In this document: positions 22,501 to 31,189 of the stretch, piece after piece | Layout: each line of letters starts with the position of its first letter | Numbering within the stretch: the stretch's first letter is position 1 | NCBI GenBank assembly: GCA_029962745.1 | Contig: CM057154.1 | Location: forward strand, 16,369,757 to 16,433,756 | From: Echinometra lucunter | Lineage: Eukaryota > Echinodermata > Echinoidea > Camarodonta > Echinometridae | Reading direction: 5' to 3' | Length of the DNA stretch: 64,000 bases | Position numbers and translations under genes: made by a program | Notes under the pieces: model-generated | Told to the model about the DNA's origin: nothing | Database searches by the model: none | The model's input: the letters and a program-made list of their open reading frames with translations, nothing else

Positions 22501-25500
22501 AGAAAGGTTACAAAACAGTCCTTTTTGCCGTTTCCGATTTCTACACGAATAAGAGACAGTGCAAAGGTACAATGTTGTATGTATTTGTATTTTAATTCTA
22601 TTTTGTATTAACTGGTCCAATTTCTTCCGTTGATATTTGTATGCATGCACACTGTTAATTTCATGTATTTTTATGGATTTAATGGATTGACTTTTTTATG
22701 CCGCTGTTAAAATCAACTTAAAGTTAGCTGTCTAATTAAAATTTAGATGTATATAATTATGCTGAATAATAAACTGTAATATACAAATAATGAGTTTTTA
22801 ACTAATGAGAAATTAGACATTTTTTTTATTACTAATCATGCTTATGATAGCTTATTATCTTGTGAAGTCATTTTGTACTAAGTTGTATTCCATTTATATA
22901 ATACAATAACCACAACTGCACCAGATAAATCAAAGAACAACTTCCAATGAGTTGAAAAAATACCTTAATGACACTAGAATATTTAAAGTGTTCTTTGAAA
23001 GAGTGCTCTCGCTGCCATTTTACCATATTTCTAGAGCTATTTTTTTCTTTCCATTAAATGTGACATGTGTAAATTGTAATTTCAAAGAATATAACACATT
23101 CAAAATTGTATAGCCATTATATATTGGCTGCGAAGCAAGATGATAAGGACCATTTCATCTATCTATCATATATCTATTTACATAATGATATTGAAACCTT
23201 TCCATCCCGGCGCTTTCTGACCCTACTCTCACTTTCACTAATTTCATGGGGGGGGGGGGGGGGGGGGGGGGTATGTAGAAAAACAATATTTTCCCACTAA
23301 ATATAGAATAAATTACATGGTAACTCAACACCCCTCATGAAGGACATTCAATTGTAAAAAAAAATTCTTTTCATCTGAGACCTATTTAATTCCAATTTGA
23401 AGTTTCTAACAATTTTTATGATCTGAATATATTTTCTGCTTATGGCTCCCTGCTTATACGTGGAAGAGTCACAATGATTATGTCAACAACAAAATGAAAA
23501 GTTGTGAAGAACATATGTACATGTATCTCATGCAAAGTTTGCATCCATATATTCAATATCAAATGATATAAACCTACAACCCAAGCCCCATAACATGTGG
23601 AATTGAGGTCCCTATATAGGGCATCTACCATCTAAGTTTGGAGTCATCGTTCTAAATCTATCAACCCCAATGGAAAATCCAGGAAAGTTTTAACATTTGA
23701 CCTCCTTTGACCTTTGACCTGCACCCATGACCTTTGACCCCCAAATAACAATGAGGTCCTTAAAGGGTAATTACCATTCAAGTTTTGTTATAAATGGACT
23801 TATGGTTCTAAACTTACCAACCCCAGTAGAAATATGCATGAATATTTTACCATTTGACCTTTGACCTACATACATGACCTTTGACCCTCAAATACCAGTT
23901 ATGTCCCTGAAAGGCATCTACTATCCAAGTTTGATTACAAATGGACTTATGATTCTAAAGTTACCAACCCCAGTAGAAATATGCACGGAAAATGTTAACA
24001 TTTGACCTCATTTGACCTTTGACCTACATATGTGACCTTTGACTCCCCAATAACACTGGAGTTTGTGTAAGGCATCTATCATCCAAGTTTATTTACAAAC
24101 ATGTCAATAAGCACAAATATAAGCATGGCCTTCTTGGTTTGTAGAGCGAAAATCCACGTCTGCACTTTTGTACAGGGTACATGCATGTTAATGCATTATA
24201 GTCTATGGGAATATAACACATGCATATGCAAGAAGAGAAATTTATAAAATATGAGTTTTCAAGTTTGAGACATTATAACTTTAGAACGGAGAATGGTATT
24301 GCTTTCTAATTTTCCACAGATGATTATTGAATATCAAGAAAGTTTTCTGGAAGGTTTCAAGACAATTCTTAATTTTTTTCTTGATTTATGCTAAATCATG
24401 CATTTTGCAATTTTTCAATTTTTGGGAAAAAATGTCAAAAAACACAGTTTTTGACTAAATATCTGGACCGAATTACTTTGACATTACTCACAAATGGCAT
24501 CAAACTGTAGGGAATTTAATTCTCTTTCAGATGAGACCAATTTTGTTGCAATTGGATGTTTCTATCGAATTTTATCTTGAAACATTCAAATTCCGTCAAA
24601 ATGGCGGCCATTTTGGACGCCATCTTGGATTTGGAAGCTTTCGCTACTAATTTTTTGAGGTAGACCTCTTGAATATTGTGTGTTATGCTTTAAGCTTGAA
24701 AATGAGCATGGTCTACTTAGTTTGTACAGATGGTGGAACGAACTCAAAAAATAAGCTAGATATTTGACTTTGGCCCTTCACTTAATAAGGAAAGAGAAGC
24801 GAATATAGATTGAAGGGAAAACAAAGAAATACATAAATGAAAGAAAAACTGATATATTGAAGGGAAAACAAAGAAATACATAAGGAAAGACAAATGGATA
24901 GACTGAAACAAAGAAATACACAAGGAAAGAGAGGCAGATAGAATGAAGGGAAAACAAAGAAATACATAAGCAAAAAAGGCAGATAGATTGAAGGGAAAAC
25001 AAAGAAATACATAAGGAAAGAAAGGCAGGTAGGTTGAAGGGAAAACAAAGAAATACATAAGCAAAAAAGGCAGATTGAAGGGAAAACAAAGAAATACATA
25101 AGGAAAGAAAGGCAGGTAGATTGAAGGGAAAACAAAGAAATACATAAGCAAAAAAGGTAGATAGATTGAAGGGAAAACAAAGAAATACATAAGGAAAGAA
25201 AGGCAGGTAGATTGAAGGGAAAACAAAGAAATACATAAGCAAAAAAGGCAGATAGATTGAAGGGAAAACAAAGAAATACATAAGGAAAGAAAGGCAGGTA
25301 GATTGAAGGGAAAACAAAGAAATACATAAGGAAAGAAAGGCAGAAAGATTGAAGGGAAAACAAGACAATGTAGAAGGAAAGAGGAGAGTACAGACCTTCT
25401 GCTCTTTTATGTATTTCTTTATGTCATACAGTGTACGTATGTCCGCATTCATAGAATTAGTGAAGCCGTTCATAAACGAGAGTTTTTTAAGTGCAGCGGA

Positions 25501-28500
25501 CATAGCTCCTCATCACTCCTACGTCGCTGAAAGCTCCGTACGTCGCTGAGCGAAAACCCGCTATTATATGATGTATAGTTTGGGGGCTTTTACAAAAGTG
25601 GGAAATGTTTTTTTAAAACATCTAGTACAATTTAAGTGCATTCTCTAGCCCTCTCTTAAGCATCCTTTTACTTCTAAACATTATCAATGCTATACAAATA
25701 CAAAATTTTTGGACGAAATATAATTTCAATTGCAGGCCTACCTTAAAATCTGGAAACTTCATGATTTCTTTCATGCGGATCTTTGCAGGGCAATTCCTTT
25801 TCTTTAATTTCTCTCCCTCGGATCCTTGCTTCTTCTCTGTGTTGCCTACCACATCAGCCTAAAGTAGTGGGAAAGAATAAAAGGAGTGCTTGAAAATTAA
25901 AGGCATTGGTTAACTTTGTGAGCAGCTGATTTAAAAAATTCTCAAACTAAGATGAAACATGTGTATGAGTACTTGTATTTGTACTCAAAAACCCTCAAAC
26001 CAACCATAATTTGGAAGGAAAAGCTGTAAGTTAGACGCAAACCGCGATTTTATTAGCTTTCGTCTCGAGAGACACTGAACTAAGAGGACCGTTTGCACGA
26101 ATTCAAAAATACCGTTACCTGCCTTCCGCCGCGTGATACGTCAATACACACAGTGCGGTCCGTTGAGTCATGTGCGCATGCGCATTCCTTACGTTGAGCC
26201 TATGTAACCGACCCTCGTATATTTTTCAAACATTGGTTCACATTTCTAATATTTAAAAATATTTCCCGTGGATATTATGCTCTGAAACTTTCAGACTGGT
26301 ATTTTTACACTATAACCCTAATGTTTATCCCATTTTTAAGTAACAAAATGAGATTTTTTTAAAATCACGACAATGTTAACCAATGCCTCTAACACAAAAA
26401 AAAAAATCTAACAAAGTCCCAATCATTTTAAATGATAGGAATTTAGATTGTAAACATCTTTTACCCCTTTCAAGACGAATGGTATGCAATGTATCTCAAT
26501 TCTGTTTTTTTTGACGGTAAAAATGTTCTTCATCGAATGGTTTCATGTTCTGGACTTAATGTATAAGCTGTTATTTTCGCGAGGGTTTAATTTTCGTGAA
26601 TTTCGCGAATCACTCACCTATCGCAAATTAAACAACACGCGAAAATATCCGCACATTTTTTTCTGAGCTCTCGTCATCGGCACATTGTTGCCACTGCCTC
26701 GCACTATGCGGAAAGTGCAGCAGTTCTCCGGGCTCCGTGCATGTGTATCATCATATCACTCACACAGATAAACTGTCACGCACCACAAGTTAGTTCCGTA
26801 GTCACCTCCAAAACCCCTATAAGAAGCCAAATTCGGCTACCAAAAATGCGGAATCGGTGCCATTTTCCAAAGCATGCGGGGCCTTAGTGGGGTGGTAAGA
26901 AAGACAGTGGCCAAAAAAGCGCTAGAAATCAAGAAATCGGGTTTTATGGCAGCTTTTTTTTGTTTATCGCAAGCTACGCGTGTGATGATACTGGCAAAAA
27001 AAAAATCGAAAAACAAATCCTCCGAATCTGCCGATATAGCTCTTTCATGTGCAAATAAGTTTACAGCAAGTCCCGTCTTGCTACTACTCATGTGCTCGCG
27101 AAATCAACGACTCGCGAAAAATGTCTGTGAACCTGTGATTCACGAAAATATCTGTACGCAAAAATATTGGCTTATACAGTATCTGCTTCATCTCAATTAG
27201 CTCATTAGTTGCTTTGCAATATCATTCATATTCTAGGAATTTCTATAGTATCTGAGATTGAAATCAACTTATTGATTATATGATAGGAAATCCAGTCATC
27301 AAGAATGATAATAGTAACAATGTAAAGCACATTGAAGTATTCATGTAATGTGCTATATAAATTTAATATATCATTTTTTTCATTATAAGGTTAAGGGGGG
27401 GGGGGGGGTGTCTACAATATCGTATCACTGTTCCTCACATCCCTACATGTAACATGATGCAAAATTCATTCAGAGGGTAAAAATAAAGGAAATGTAGTTG
27501 AACATTACCACCGTGTGGCCTTTACTGAACTCAATGGGTGGTATTCTCATAAGTTAAGCCGGGACTAAGTCCAGACTAAACTAAAATTTTAGTTCACACT
27601 TCTATGGAATGCCATTTTTTAATCTTTCTCCTTCAATATTCATGACAAGGATAATGTACCGAAGAATTTATTGAAATTCAGTTCATACTCATATTATCTT
27701 TTCTTCCCATTTCATGGCAAAAATAATTTCTGGACACTTTTCATTGCAGGATTAAAATAATTTGTACAGGTAAATGAGTTGGCAACAGGCACTCCATAAA
27801 AGTGTGGACTAAGCTAAGCCAGGCTCAGGCTTAACTTATGCGCCTGTCAATTGTTTCTCCGGCCCCCAGATACCCAGGCACTACCGGGGTACTCGCCGTG
27901 TATCGTCGGGGGTTGTGCAGGCAGACGTCCCTGCTGGCGGGGAATATGTACGGGGTTGTGGCGGTGGCTTGAGTGCAAATGTCCCGGCCTGGCGGGAACC
28001 ATGTACGGGGGTGCGGCGGTGGCTCGATGGTGTTATTTTGGGCTAGGAATTTCTTGCCTCGTGGTCTGTATTTGTCAGGTAGGCCTACACTTGCCTTAAA
28101 TTATTATTACTGTACCTGTATCATATATTGAACGGTTATACGGTTTAGAAGAAATTATGTTTTCGATAATCAATATTGATGAGATTTACCATGCGAAGTA
28201 GAAGCACTAGCAAACATTCTTCAGTTCATTCCAGCATTCTTTTCATCTCACGCAGATGTCGAGTGTCGAGTGTAGCAGTAGCGATCGTACTGGACCCTTT
28301 CCATTTCCTGGCTTGTTTGTTGTTTGTTTCTCATTATTTTAATTTTCATTCTTTGTGACTGAAATGATGATAAATGGTTATTACAGTGTATTTCTTCTAT
28401 TGTTTTTCATATTTCTATAAAATATTTTATATTATTAAGGGTACTTCCTCCCGACATTAGAAGTATGGGGACCGGGACTTCGTCCGCGATTTGAGAAATT

Positions 28501-30012
28501 CCCCCGTGGTATGGGGGCCGGGACTTCTTCGGTGATTCGGCGCCGAAGATGCCCTGCCCGGCGGGGAAGTCGGAGGGGAAGTCGGCGGGGGTTTGTCAGC
28601 TTAGAGGGGCCGAAGTCCCCGGTAGTGCCCGGATGCCTGGGGGCCAGAGAAACAATTGACAAGCGCATTAGTACGTGCTATCGGAATACCACCCAATATC
28701 TTCAAAATTTGCATGTGCAAAAAAAAAAAATTACAATACACGGTACATGCATATCATGAATATTCAGTATGCACACTTTTTACTCATCAGTTAGACAGCC
28801 AGAGAATGATCTGACATTGGGATTCACCTCTAATGTAAGCAATCAAACTGTAATCCTATATACATATACATGACGAAATAAAGTTCTAGCAACGAGCGAC
28901 TTCCTTACCTCAAGATTTTGCTTGTTCCCTCTAGCTGCCTTTCTCTTCAGCTTATGGTCCACTCCATACTCACATTCATAGATGTTCTTATCCAAGATAA
29001 TGAATGGCACACCATCGAATGGTATGGCACCTCCTGCGACATACTCATCAGCCTCGGCCCACTTGTACTTCTTCCTTTTTCCTTGCACAATATCTGCAAC
29101 AATTCAAGCAAGAATACTGCTTTAAGATGGCACGTCTCCATAGAGTTAAATTTATCATCATTATCATTATAATAAAATTATAATATAAGATGTTATGACA
29201 AATTATGCTACTGAACTAAATGTAAAAACACATGATGCACAAAACAGAATGAGATGTCCACAACATTGTAAACTTTATGCATATACACCACACCCGCCAA
29301 ACCCGCAAGTCAAAGAATAGGGACAAATGATTAAGAAACTGAAAAAAAAAGGGACATTACTGAATTTCCTATACAAAACTATAGACAGATGACTCTGTGT
29401 CATCACAGGTGAAAATTGCTTTCCTTTTCCCCAATAGTTGGTAGGTAAAGTATGTGTGCAATGAAAGGGAATGGGGGGGGGGGTCCTTTGAAAACCCTAC
29501 TGGCACGATACAAGTACAGAGCAATAACTGTGCCTCACCTTATTTCATTCTGTTACAAAAACAGCAACTGAAAATGAAATAACATTTTAGATATGTTCTT
29601 TTTTTTTCCAATTCATTCTTTAATCTTAATTTCATTTGCTTGTCAGAAAATTGTGGAGTAAAACAGCCGTGGAAATTGTTGCATTTTTGCATTATTATTA
29701 TTTTTTTTCCAATTTGCTGATTAGGCACTTTATAATGATTATATGCCTCAATTCTACAAATTCTGGATCCACGGCTGCATTAGTATGATGTGTCAAACAC
29801 CCGTTTGACACGTCGTACTACTGCTGCATATACGTACCTGTCTTTCCAAAGCTTGTTGAGGTCCTCAAAGCAGGGAAACGAAGTGCTTTACGCAGTTCAA
29901 AAAACTCTTTCAGTGCTTTAGCATCTTCCCAAGTTCCCACATATCCATAGTTGGGAGTAAGCTCAACATCAAAGTGAGGAAAGGGTGGAGTCTCCTTTAC
30001 AACTTTGGACAT
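10004..30012 (-). CDS. CARF-like / MULE-transposase-like protein, 10 exons, 687 aa
   Basis: Exons are 29838-30012, 28909-29093, 25742-25858, 16967-17113, 15793-15992, 14044-14176, 13528-13628, 12496-12701, 11724-11962 and 10004-10564. Every junction is GT-AG and every phase agrees, giving 2064 coding bases. Residues about 25-320 resemble the calcium-responsive transcription factor (CARF/ALS2CR8) region: GVPFIILDKNIYECEYGVD, then CPAKIRMKEIMKFPDFK, a TRYNRNKEAEKL block and DNHNVFFREQ. Residues about 320-500 resemble a MULE-type transposase: LLLLVHQT, VDSTCKTTR, the EALEIFKSWNP block, LLCDYHRVSAW. Family members usually read VDF before the second block, but this one has TEYEEED, so the catalytic aspartate seems replaced. 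No C-terminal SWIM zinc motif is seen. The tail (residues ~500-687) is acidic, with a Glu run and a basic KRRR cluster. It is probably a degenerate or domesticated relative; DNA binding is inferred from the family only. Confidence 0.85.
11367..11642. mobile_element. TIR element in intron 9, ~275 bp
   Basis: Ends are GGGAGTTTTCGCAAACAGTC and the inverse, with GGTAGCGAAAACTCCC. GTGTGCGCACGCTCAAATC pairs inversely with GATTTTGAGCATGCGCACAC. It lies in the last intron of the CARF/MULE gene, and short open frames in it are shadows. Confidence 0.75.
11724..11962 (-). CDS. CARF/MULE gene exon 9
   Basis: Phase 1 in, phase 0 out (acceptor AATCCAG, donor GTAAGG). It encodes VPVLLCDYHRVSAWNKWI, the conserved CDxH step of the family, then a helical stretch ending LLDQLRSSSYLKEDERISTW. 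A 275-bp TIR element sits in the next intron. Confidence 0.85.
12496..12701 (-). CDS. CARF/MULE gene exon 8
   Basis: Phase 2 in, phase 1 out (acceptor GACAG, donor GTGAAT). It encodes ALPLILISVQANGIYQIVGS, EALEIFKSWNPTLKPFSF and TTEYEEEDIQGVKRAF. The second catalytic Asp of the family seems replaced by Glu (TEY). Partial copies of this exon lie just upstream at 12796-13340. Confidence 0.85.
12796..13340 (-). pseudogene. Tandem partial copies of CARF/MULE exon 8
   Basis: Three diverged copies of exon 8 and its edges lie in intron 7. Copy 1 (about 12796-12910) keeps the reading frame around IHQIVGSAILQKITFSLTEE. Copy 2 (about 12917-13110) starts with a match to the exon-8 donor flank (GAAATGATTAA..CTGATAT) and ends with an acceptor-like CAACAG. 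Copy 3 (about 13225-13340) keeps GATCCTACAATCAGATGAG and GAGGGGAAGAACTCCTCTACTG. All lack one or more parts of the functional exon, so they are best read as relics of tandem exon duplication. Confidence 0.75.
13528..13628 (-). CDS. CARF/MULE gene exon 7
   Basis: A 101-nt exon, phase 0 in, phase 2 out (acceptor TTTCCAG, donor GTGGGT). It encodes KLLLLVHQTLGQQRTIESYS then ERYFVDSTCKTTR. In MULE-type proteins the matching segment reads LLLVHQT...LLDATYKTTR, with the first catalytic Asp. That Asp is present here in VDS. Confidence 0.8.
14044..14176 (-). CDS. CARF/MULE gene exon 6
   Basis: Phase 2 in, phase 0 out (acceptor TTCAAG, donor GTATGC). It encodes VIHTYSKLQPKDLKDHVAQL and DNHNVFFREQSPG, the end of the CARF-like region. 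Confidence 0.85.
14241..14506. mobile_element. MITE-like TIR element, ~265 bp
   Basis: Ends are AGGCGTCTTACCTTTATGTC and the inverse, AAAGATAAGACGCCT. AACGCATCTGGAACGCAA pairs with TTGCGTTCCGGATGCGTT. It is non-coding and sits in intron 5, between exon 6 and the exon-5 relics. Confidence 0.75.
14995..15790 (-). pseudogene. Four tandem copies (~200 bp) of exon 5 plus intron edge
   Basis: Four head-to-tail units follow exon 5, ending in donor-like GTAAGTC, GTAAATC or GTAACTC near 15191, 15397 and 15595, with an older one at about 14995-15180. Each repeats the 3' two-thirds of exon 5 (CTCTGTGTCCAGGAG... to GCTGACATTAA) and about 60 bp of upstream sequence. The unit at 15593-15740 has an extra G that shifts the frame, and a TAG. 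The unit at 15193-15340 has a TAA. The unit at 15398-15543 is open throughout. The copies are about as similar to each other as to exon 5. Confidence 0.85.
15398..15543 (-). CDS. Possible alternative (mutually exclusive) version of exon 5
   Basis: This copy of exon 5 starts after an acceptor-like GGGTTAG and ends at donor-like GTAAATC. It is open for 146 nt and has the same entry phase (0) and exit phase (2) as exon 5. It would splice exon 4 to exon 6 in frame, but it lacks the conserved LCLIDHLVEEG part. The peptide includes ISLCVQESADTSKSGEG, nearly the same as exon 5. Whether it is used is unknown; it may simply be the least decayed relic. Confidence 0.3.
15793..15992 (-). CDS. CARF/MULE gene exon 5
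   Basis: Phase 0 in, phase 2 out (acceptor CTTTAG, donor GTAAGT). It encodes VDERVLCLIDHLVEEGVTLA then a polar linker with ISLCVQESADTNKSGEG. The 3' two-thirds of this exon is repeated in tandem in the following intron (14995-15790). Confidence 0.85.
16967..17113 (-). CDS. CARF/MULE gene exon 4
   Basis: A 49-codon exon, phase 0-0 (acceptor ATATCAG, donor GTGAGA). It encodes TDTRYNRNKEAEKLSAAI and ends with a His/Cys-rich CEHKCHHLRSQ. The intron before it is 8.6 kb and holds most of the large repeats. Confidence 0.85.
17290..17450. mobile_element. Short inverted element with paired TGACGTCA palindromes
   Basis: The right end, GTACCCCTTTGACGTCA, is followed at once by its reverse complement TGACGTCAAAGTGGGTAC (17410-17446). 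The left end carries a diverged copy (GATGTAAAAGTGGGTACCC). Two perfect TGACGTCA sites lie at 17418-17425 and 17429-17436. Confidence 0.6.
17631..18005. mobile_element. MITE-like element, family A, copy 2
   Basis: Reverse-orientation relative of 2634-2984. It begins TTAAAGGTAGTAGACCACAT and ends GCAAATGTGGGCTACTACCTTTAA. It lies in intron 3 of the CARF/MULE gene. Confidence 0.8.
18060..18330. mobile_element. Partial copy of the 7417-8005 foldback
   Basis: It shares GAAAGTTTGAAAAGTCT, GCTATGGCGATCCTCAAACTG and ACAAAATTTCA..TTT with the left half of that element. The right half is missing. It abuts the family A MITE. Confidence 0.65.
18713..18855. mobile_element. Near-perfect foldback, ~142 bp
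   Basis: GGGCTGCGTTTCACGAAAC at the left is matched by GTTTCGTGAAACGCAGCCC at the right. The arms also share ATAAGTCTAA/TTAGACTTA and ACGCGTGTT/AACACGCGT. Most of the element pairs with itself. Non-coding. Confidence 0.85.
18889..20176. mobile_element. Long-TIR element, ~1.3 kb
   Basis: The left end GAATAGTGTACAGTTTTCTA is inversely matched by CAAAACTGTACACTATTC at the right. Pairing continues for about 220 bp (GGTGATTTGAATATCATAA / TTATGATATATTCAAATCACC; CCAACCTTCTGAA / TAAAGAAGGTTGG). The middle holds tandem repeats and further AATCGCGATT-type palindromes. No transposase frame is seen. Confidence 0.8.
19230..19433 (+). repeat. 68-bp tandem repeat, three copies
   Basis: Copies start CATGCAAGGAAAAATCGAAA at 19230, 19298 and 19366. 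Copies 2 and 3 are nearly identical, and copy 1 differs at a few bases. The period is not a multiple of three, so the open frames across it are accidental. Confidence 0.9.
20483..24778. mobile_element. 4.3-kb element with ~1.1-kb inverted arms
   Basis: Arms run about 20483-21640 and 23608-24778. They begin AGGGCCAAA / TTTGGCCCT and share GGTCTACCTCAAAAAATTAG, AAGATGGCGTCCAAAATGG and many further blocks as exact or near-exact inverse matches. The 2-kb spacer starts with GGGTGGCCCAGAAAGAACGG and has no long reading frame. Each arm carries repeated AGGTCAAAGGTCA motifs. It is a large foldback-type non-autonomous element. No transposase is recognised, and target-site duplications could not be fixed. 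Confidence 0.85.
23248..23271 (+). repeat. Poly-G run (24 G)
   Basis: Uninterrupted homopolymer inside the spacer of the 4.3-kb element. Confidence 0.9.
24790..25375. repeat. Minisatellite, ~46-bp unit
   Basis: About 13 units of GAAGGGAAAACAAAGAAATA followed by CATAAGGAAAGAAAGGCAGGTAGATT. A shorter variant with AGCAAAAAAGGCAGAT alternates with the main one, giving a ~90-bp higher-order unit. It directly abuts the 4.3-kb inverted element. It yields long Phe/Cys/Leu-rich frames in all three minus frames; these are repeat artefacts, not a protein. Confidence 0.95.
25742..25858 (-). CDS. CARF/MULE gene exon 3
   Basis: A 39-codon exon in phase 0 at both ends (acceptor TTTAG, donor GTAGGC). It carries the conserved CPAKIRMKEIMKFPDFK block. 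A MITE of family B begins about 40 bp upstream of its acceptor. Confidence 0.85.
25899..26390. mobile_element. MITE, family B, copy 1 (~490 bp)
   Basis: Starts AAAGGCATTGGTTAACTTTG and ends GTTAACCAATGCC. Inverted relative to the two copies at 40951-41442 and 46704-47187. Shared blocks include GATGAAACATGTGTATGAGT and AAAATACCGTTA/GTCAC-type internal sequence. In intron 2 of the CARF/MULE gene. Confidence 0.9.
26560..27182. mobile_element. TIR element with TATAAGC..TTCGCGA ends, ~620 bp
   Basis: The left end GTATAAGCTGTTATTTTCGC is inversely matched by GCAAAAATATTGGCTTATAC at the right. CGCGAA/TTCGCG motifs recur near both ends. The open frame inside (26874-27200) resembles no protein I know and is probably incidental. 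Confidence 0.7.
27530..28700. mobile_element. GC-rich foldback element, ~1.15 kb
   Basis: Ends are GGGTGGTATTCTCAT and the inverse, CGGAATACCACCC. Inner arms CTGTCAATTGTTTCTC..GGCCCCCAG and CTGGGGGCC..GAGAAACAATTGACA match inversely (27845-27890 with 28620-28670). The flanks of the core are far more GC-rich than the surroundings, with GGCGGGGAA-type subrepeats at 27935 and 28560. Non-coding. Confidence 0.75.
28909..29093 (-). CDS. CARF/MULE gene exon 2
   Basis: Acceptor TTGCAG, enters in phase 1 and leaves in phase 0 at GTAAGG. It encodes the block FDGVPFIILDKNIYECEYGV, one of the best CARF-like matches, followed by a Lys/Arg-rich stretch (KLKRKAARGNK). Confidence 0.85.
29771..29827. repeat. 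Hairpin just downstream of exon 1 donor
   Basis: GCTGCATTAGTATGATGTGTCAAAC is followed after five bases by the near-perfect inverse, GTTTGACACGTCGTACTACTGC. It lies about 10 bp into intron 1 of the CARF/MULE gene. Confidence 0.75.
29838..30012 (-). CDS. CARF/MULE gene exon 1
   Basis: It encodes residues 1-58 and starts MSKVVKETPPFPHFDVEL. The ATG at 30010-30012 opens the only frame that continues in phase. It ends in phase 1 at donor GTACGT (29837 down). A 25-bp-arm hairpin lies just downstream of the donor. Confidence 0.8.
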
Positions 30013-30267
30013 TGTGGAAGGCCAAATAAGCTACAGAGAGAGAGAGAGAGAAGGAACAATTGTGTTTCTGCAAAGAAATGAATGAATATAATGTAAGTTA
30101 GATCTAATGTTACACACATGGGGAAAAAATTAGGACCTGAATATCTTGGTAATACTGAAGAAGCTCACACCCCTCCATAACTTGAACAAATATAGCTATG
30201 ATTTTCAATTTCATCAAATTTTCACTTCATGATTCAAATCTGCTAACTAGGGGGAAAGTTTGAAATC

Positions 30268-30412
30268 ACTAGGAACATTTGAATTCGACGTTGACTTTGA
30301 AACTCTGATGTCGGCTTGTAAGGTTTAACTTGTAGGTTGTAACAGTGGCACGAGTTAAACCATGATGAGGCAACATCAGAGTTTGAAGTCAACGTCAAAT
30401 ATGAATGTTCTA
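30268..30412. mobile_element. Foldback element, ~145 bp
   Basis: AGGAACATTTGAATTCGACG... and CAACATCAGAGTTTGAAGTC...ATGAATGTTCT pair inversely over about 45 bp each side. TTAACTTGTAGG/GAGTTAAACC form the loop. It lies a few hundred bases upstream of the CARF/MULE start. Confidence 0.75.
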
Positions 30413-31189
30413 ATTCCTATGGACTTGCCTTTTTTAAGGGTAGAAATCCAAGGGGGCGTTCCGGGTGGCTTCACTTGGTTGCTGGGCAAGTGAAGAAAAA
30501 AATTGATTGCCTGGGAGAAAGAAGAACTGAATTTTCTTTTGCAAAGGCCTGTATCCTACAATTTTCTGGACAATTCAGATGAAGTAAATCATTTGGCACT
30601 ACACTACTCATCTGACACGTCTGATGGAATAAATTATTGGCAGTGTTACTGCCATATGCATGTGTCTTTACCTTACGGCCACAGGTGTGCGGCTGTATCA
30701 ACAGCATCGACTGAGGATACAGCCACTCATCTAAATTCCCTGCGGCACTTATATTCTGTGCTGTGGCAGCCAGGCAGAGGCTTCACACCAGGATTTTCAA
30801 TATATGCATGGTGGAAACGTAATGTTCGGCAAGGAGAAGAAATTACATGGCACAGAAAACAGAATGCGTGGCCTTGATGTGGTTGGTAACTGTTGCATAG
30901 TGTTGTAGGCTAACCCATTAGCTACTGGAACTGGGTGGTCACTGTAATAAGCCTATGGGAATATGATATTTCAGTACTCGATCAACGAGTTAACAGTTAG
31001 GGCAAAAAATTGGATTGGAAATCAGAACGAAAATTTTGATAGTAAAATCAGCCAATGGTGTTCTAAGTTCTCATACATTTTACTAGTGTTTTATAAGAAA
31101 AATTATTTTGATGCTCTTGAGGGCTCAGAATTAACGGTCGTTCAAATATATAAAAAAGTGATTTGAATTACAGGACGAATTTATTGTTT

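Noticed and set aside
24756..25503. Long Phe/Cys/Leu-rich open frames (up to 241 codons) on the minus strand
   Set aside because: They arise from the ~46-bp minisatellite, which lacks stops in all three minus frames. The peptides repeat with the DNA unit, and there is no splice or start context.
26874..27200. Lys-rich open frame of 108 codons
   Set aside because: It lies inside a TIR element, has no recognisable domain and is overlapped by an open frame on the other strand.
30503..30877. Open frame of 124 codons upstream of the CARF/MULE gene
   Set aside because: No recognised domain, no splice signals fitting an exon, and ordinary intergenic composition. Kept only as a mention.
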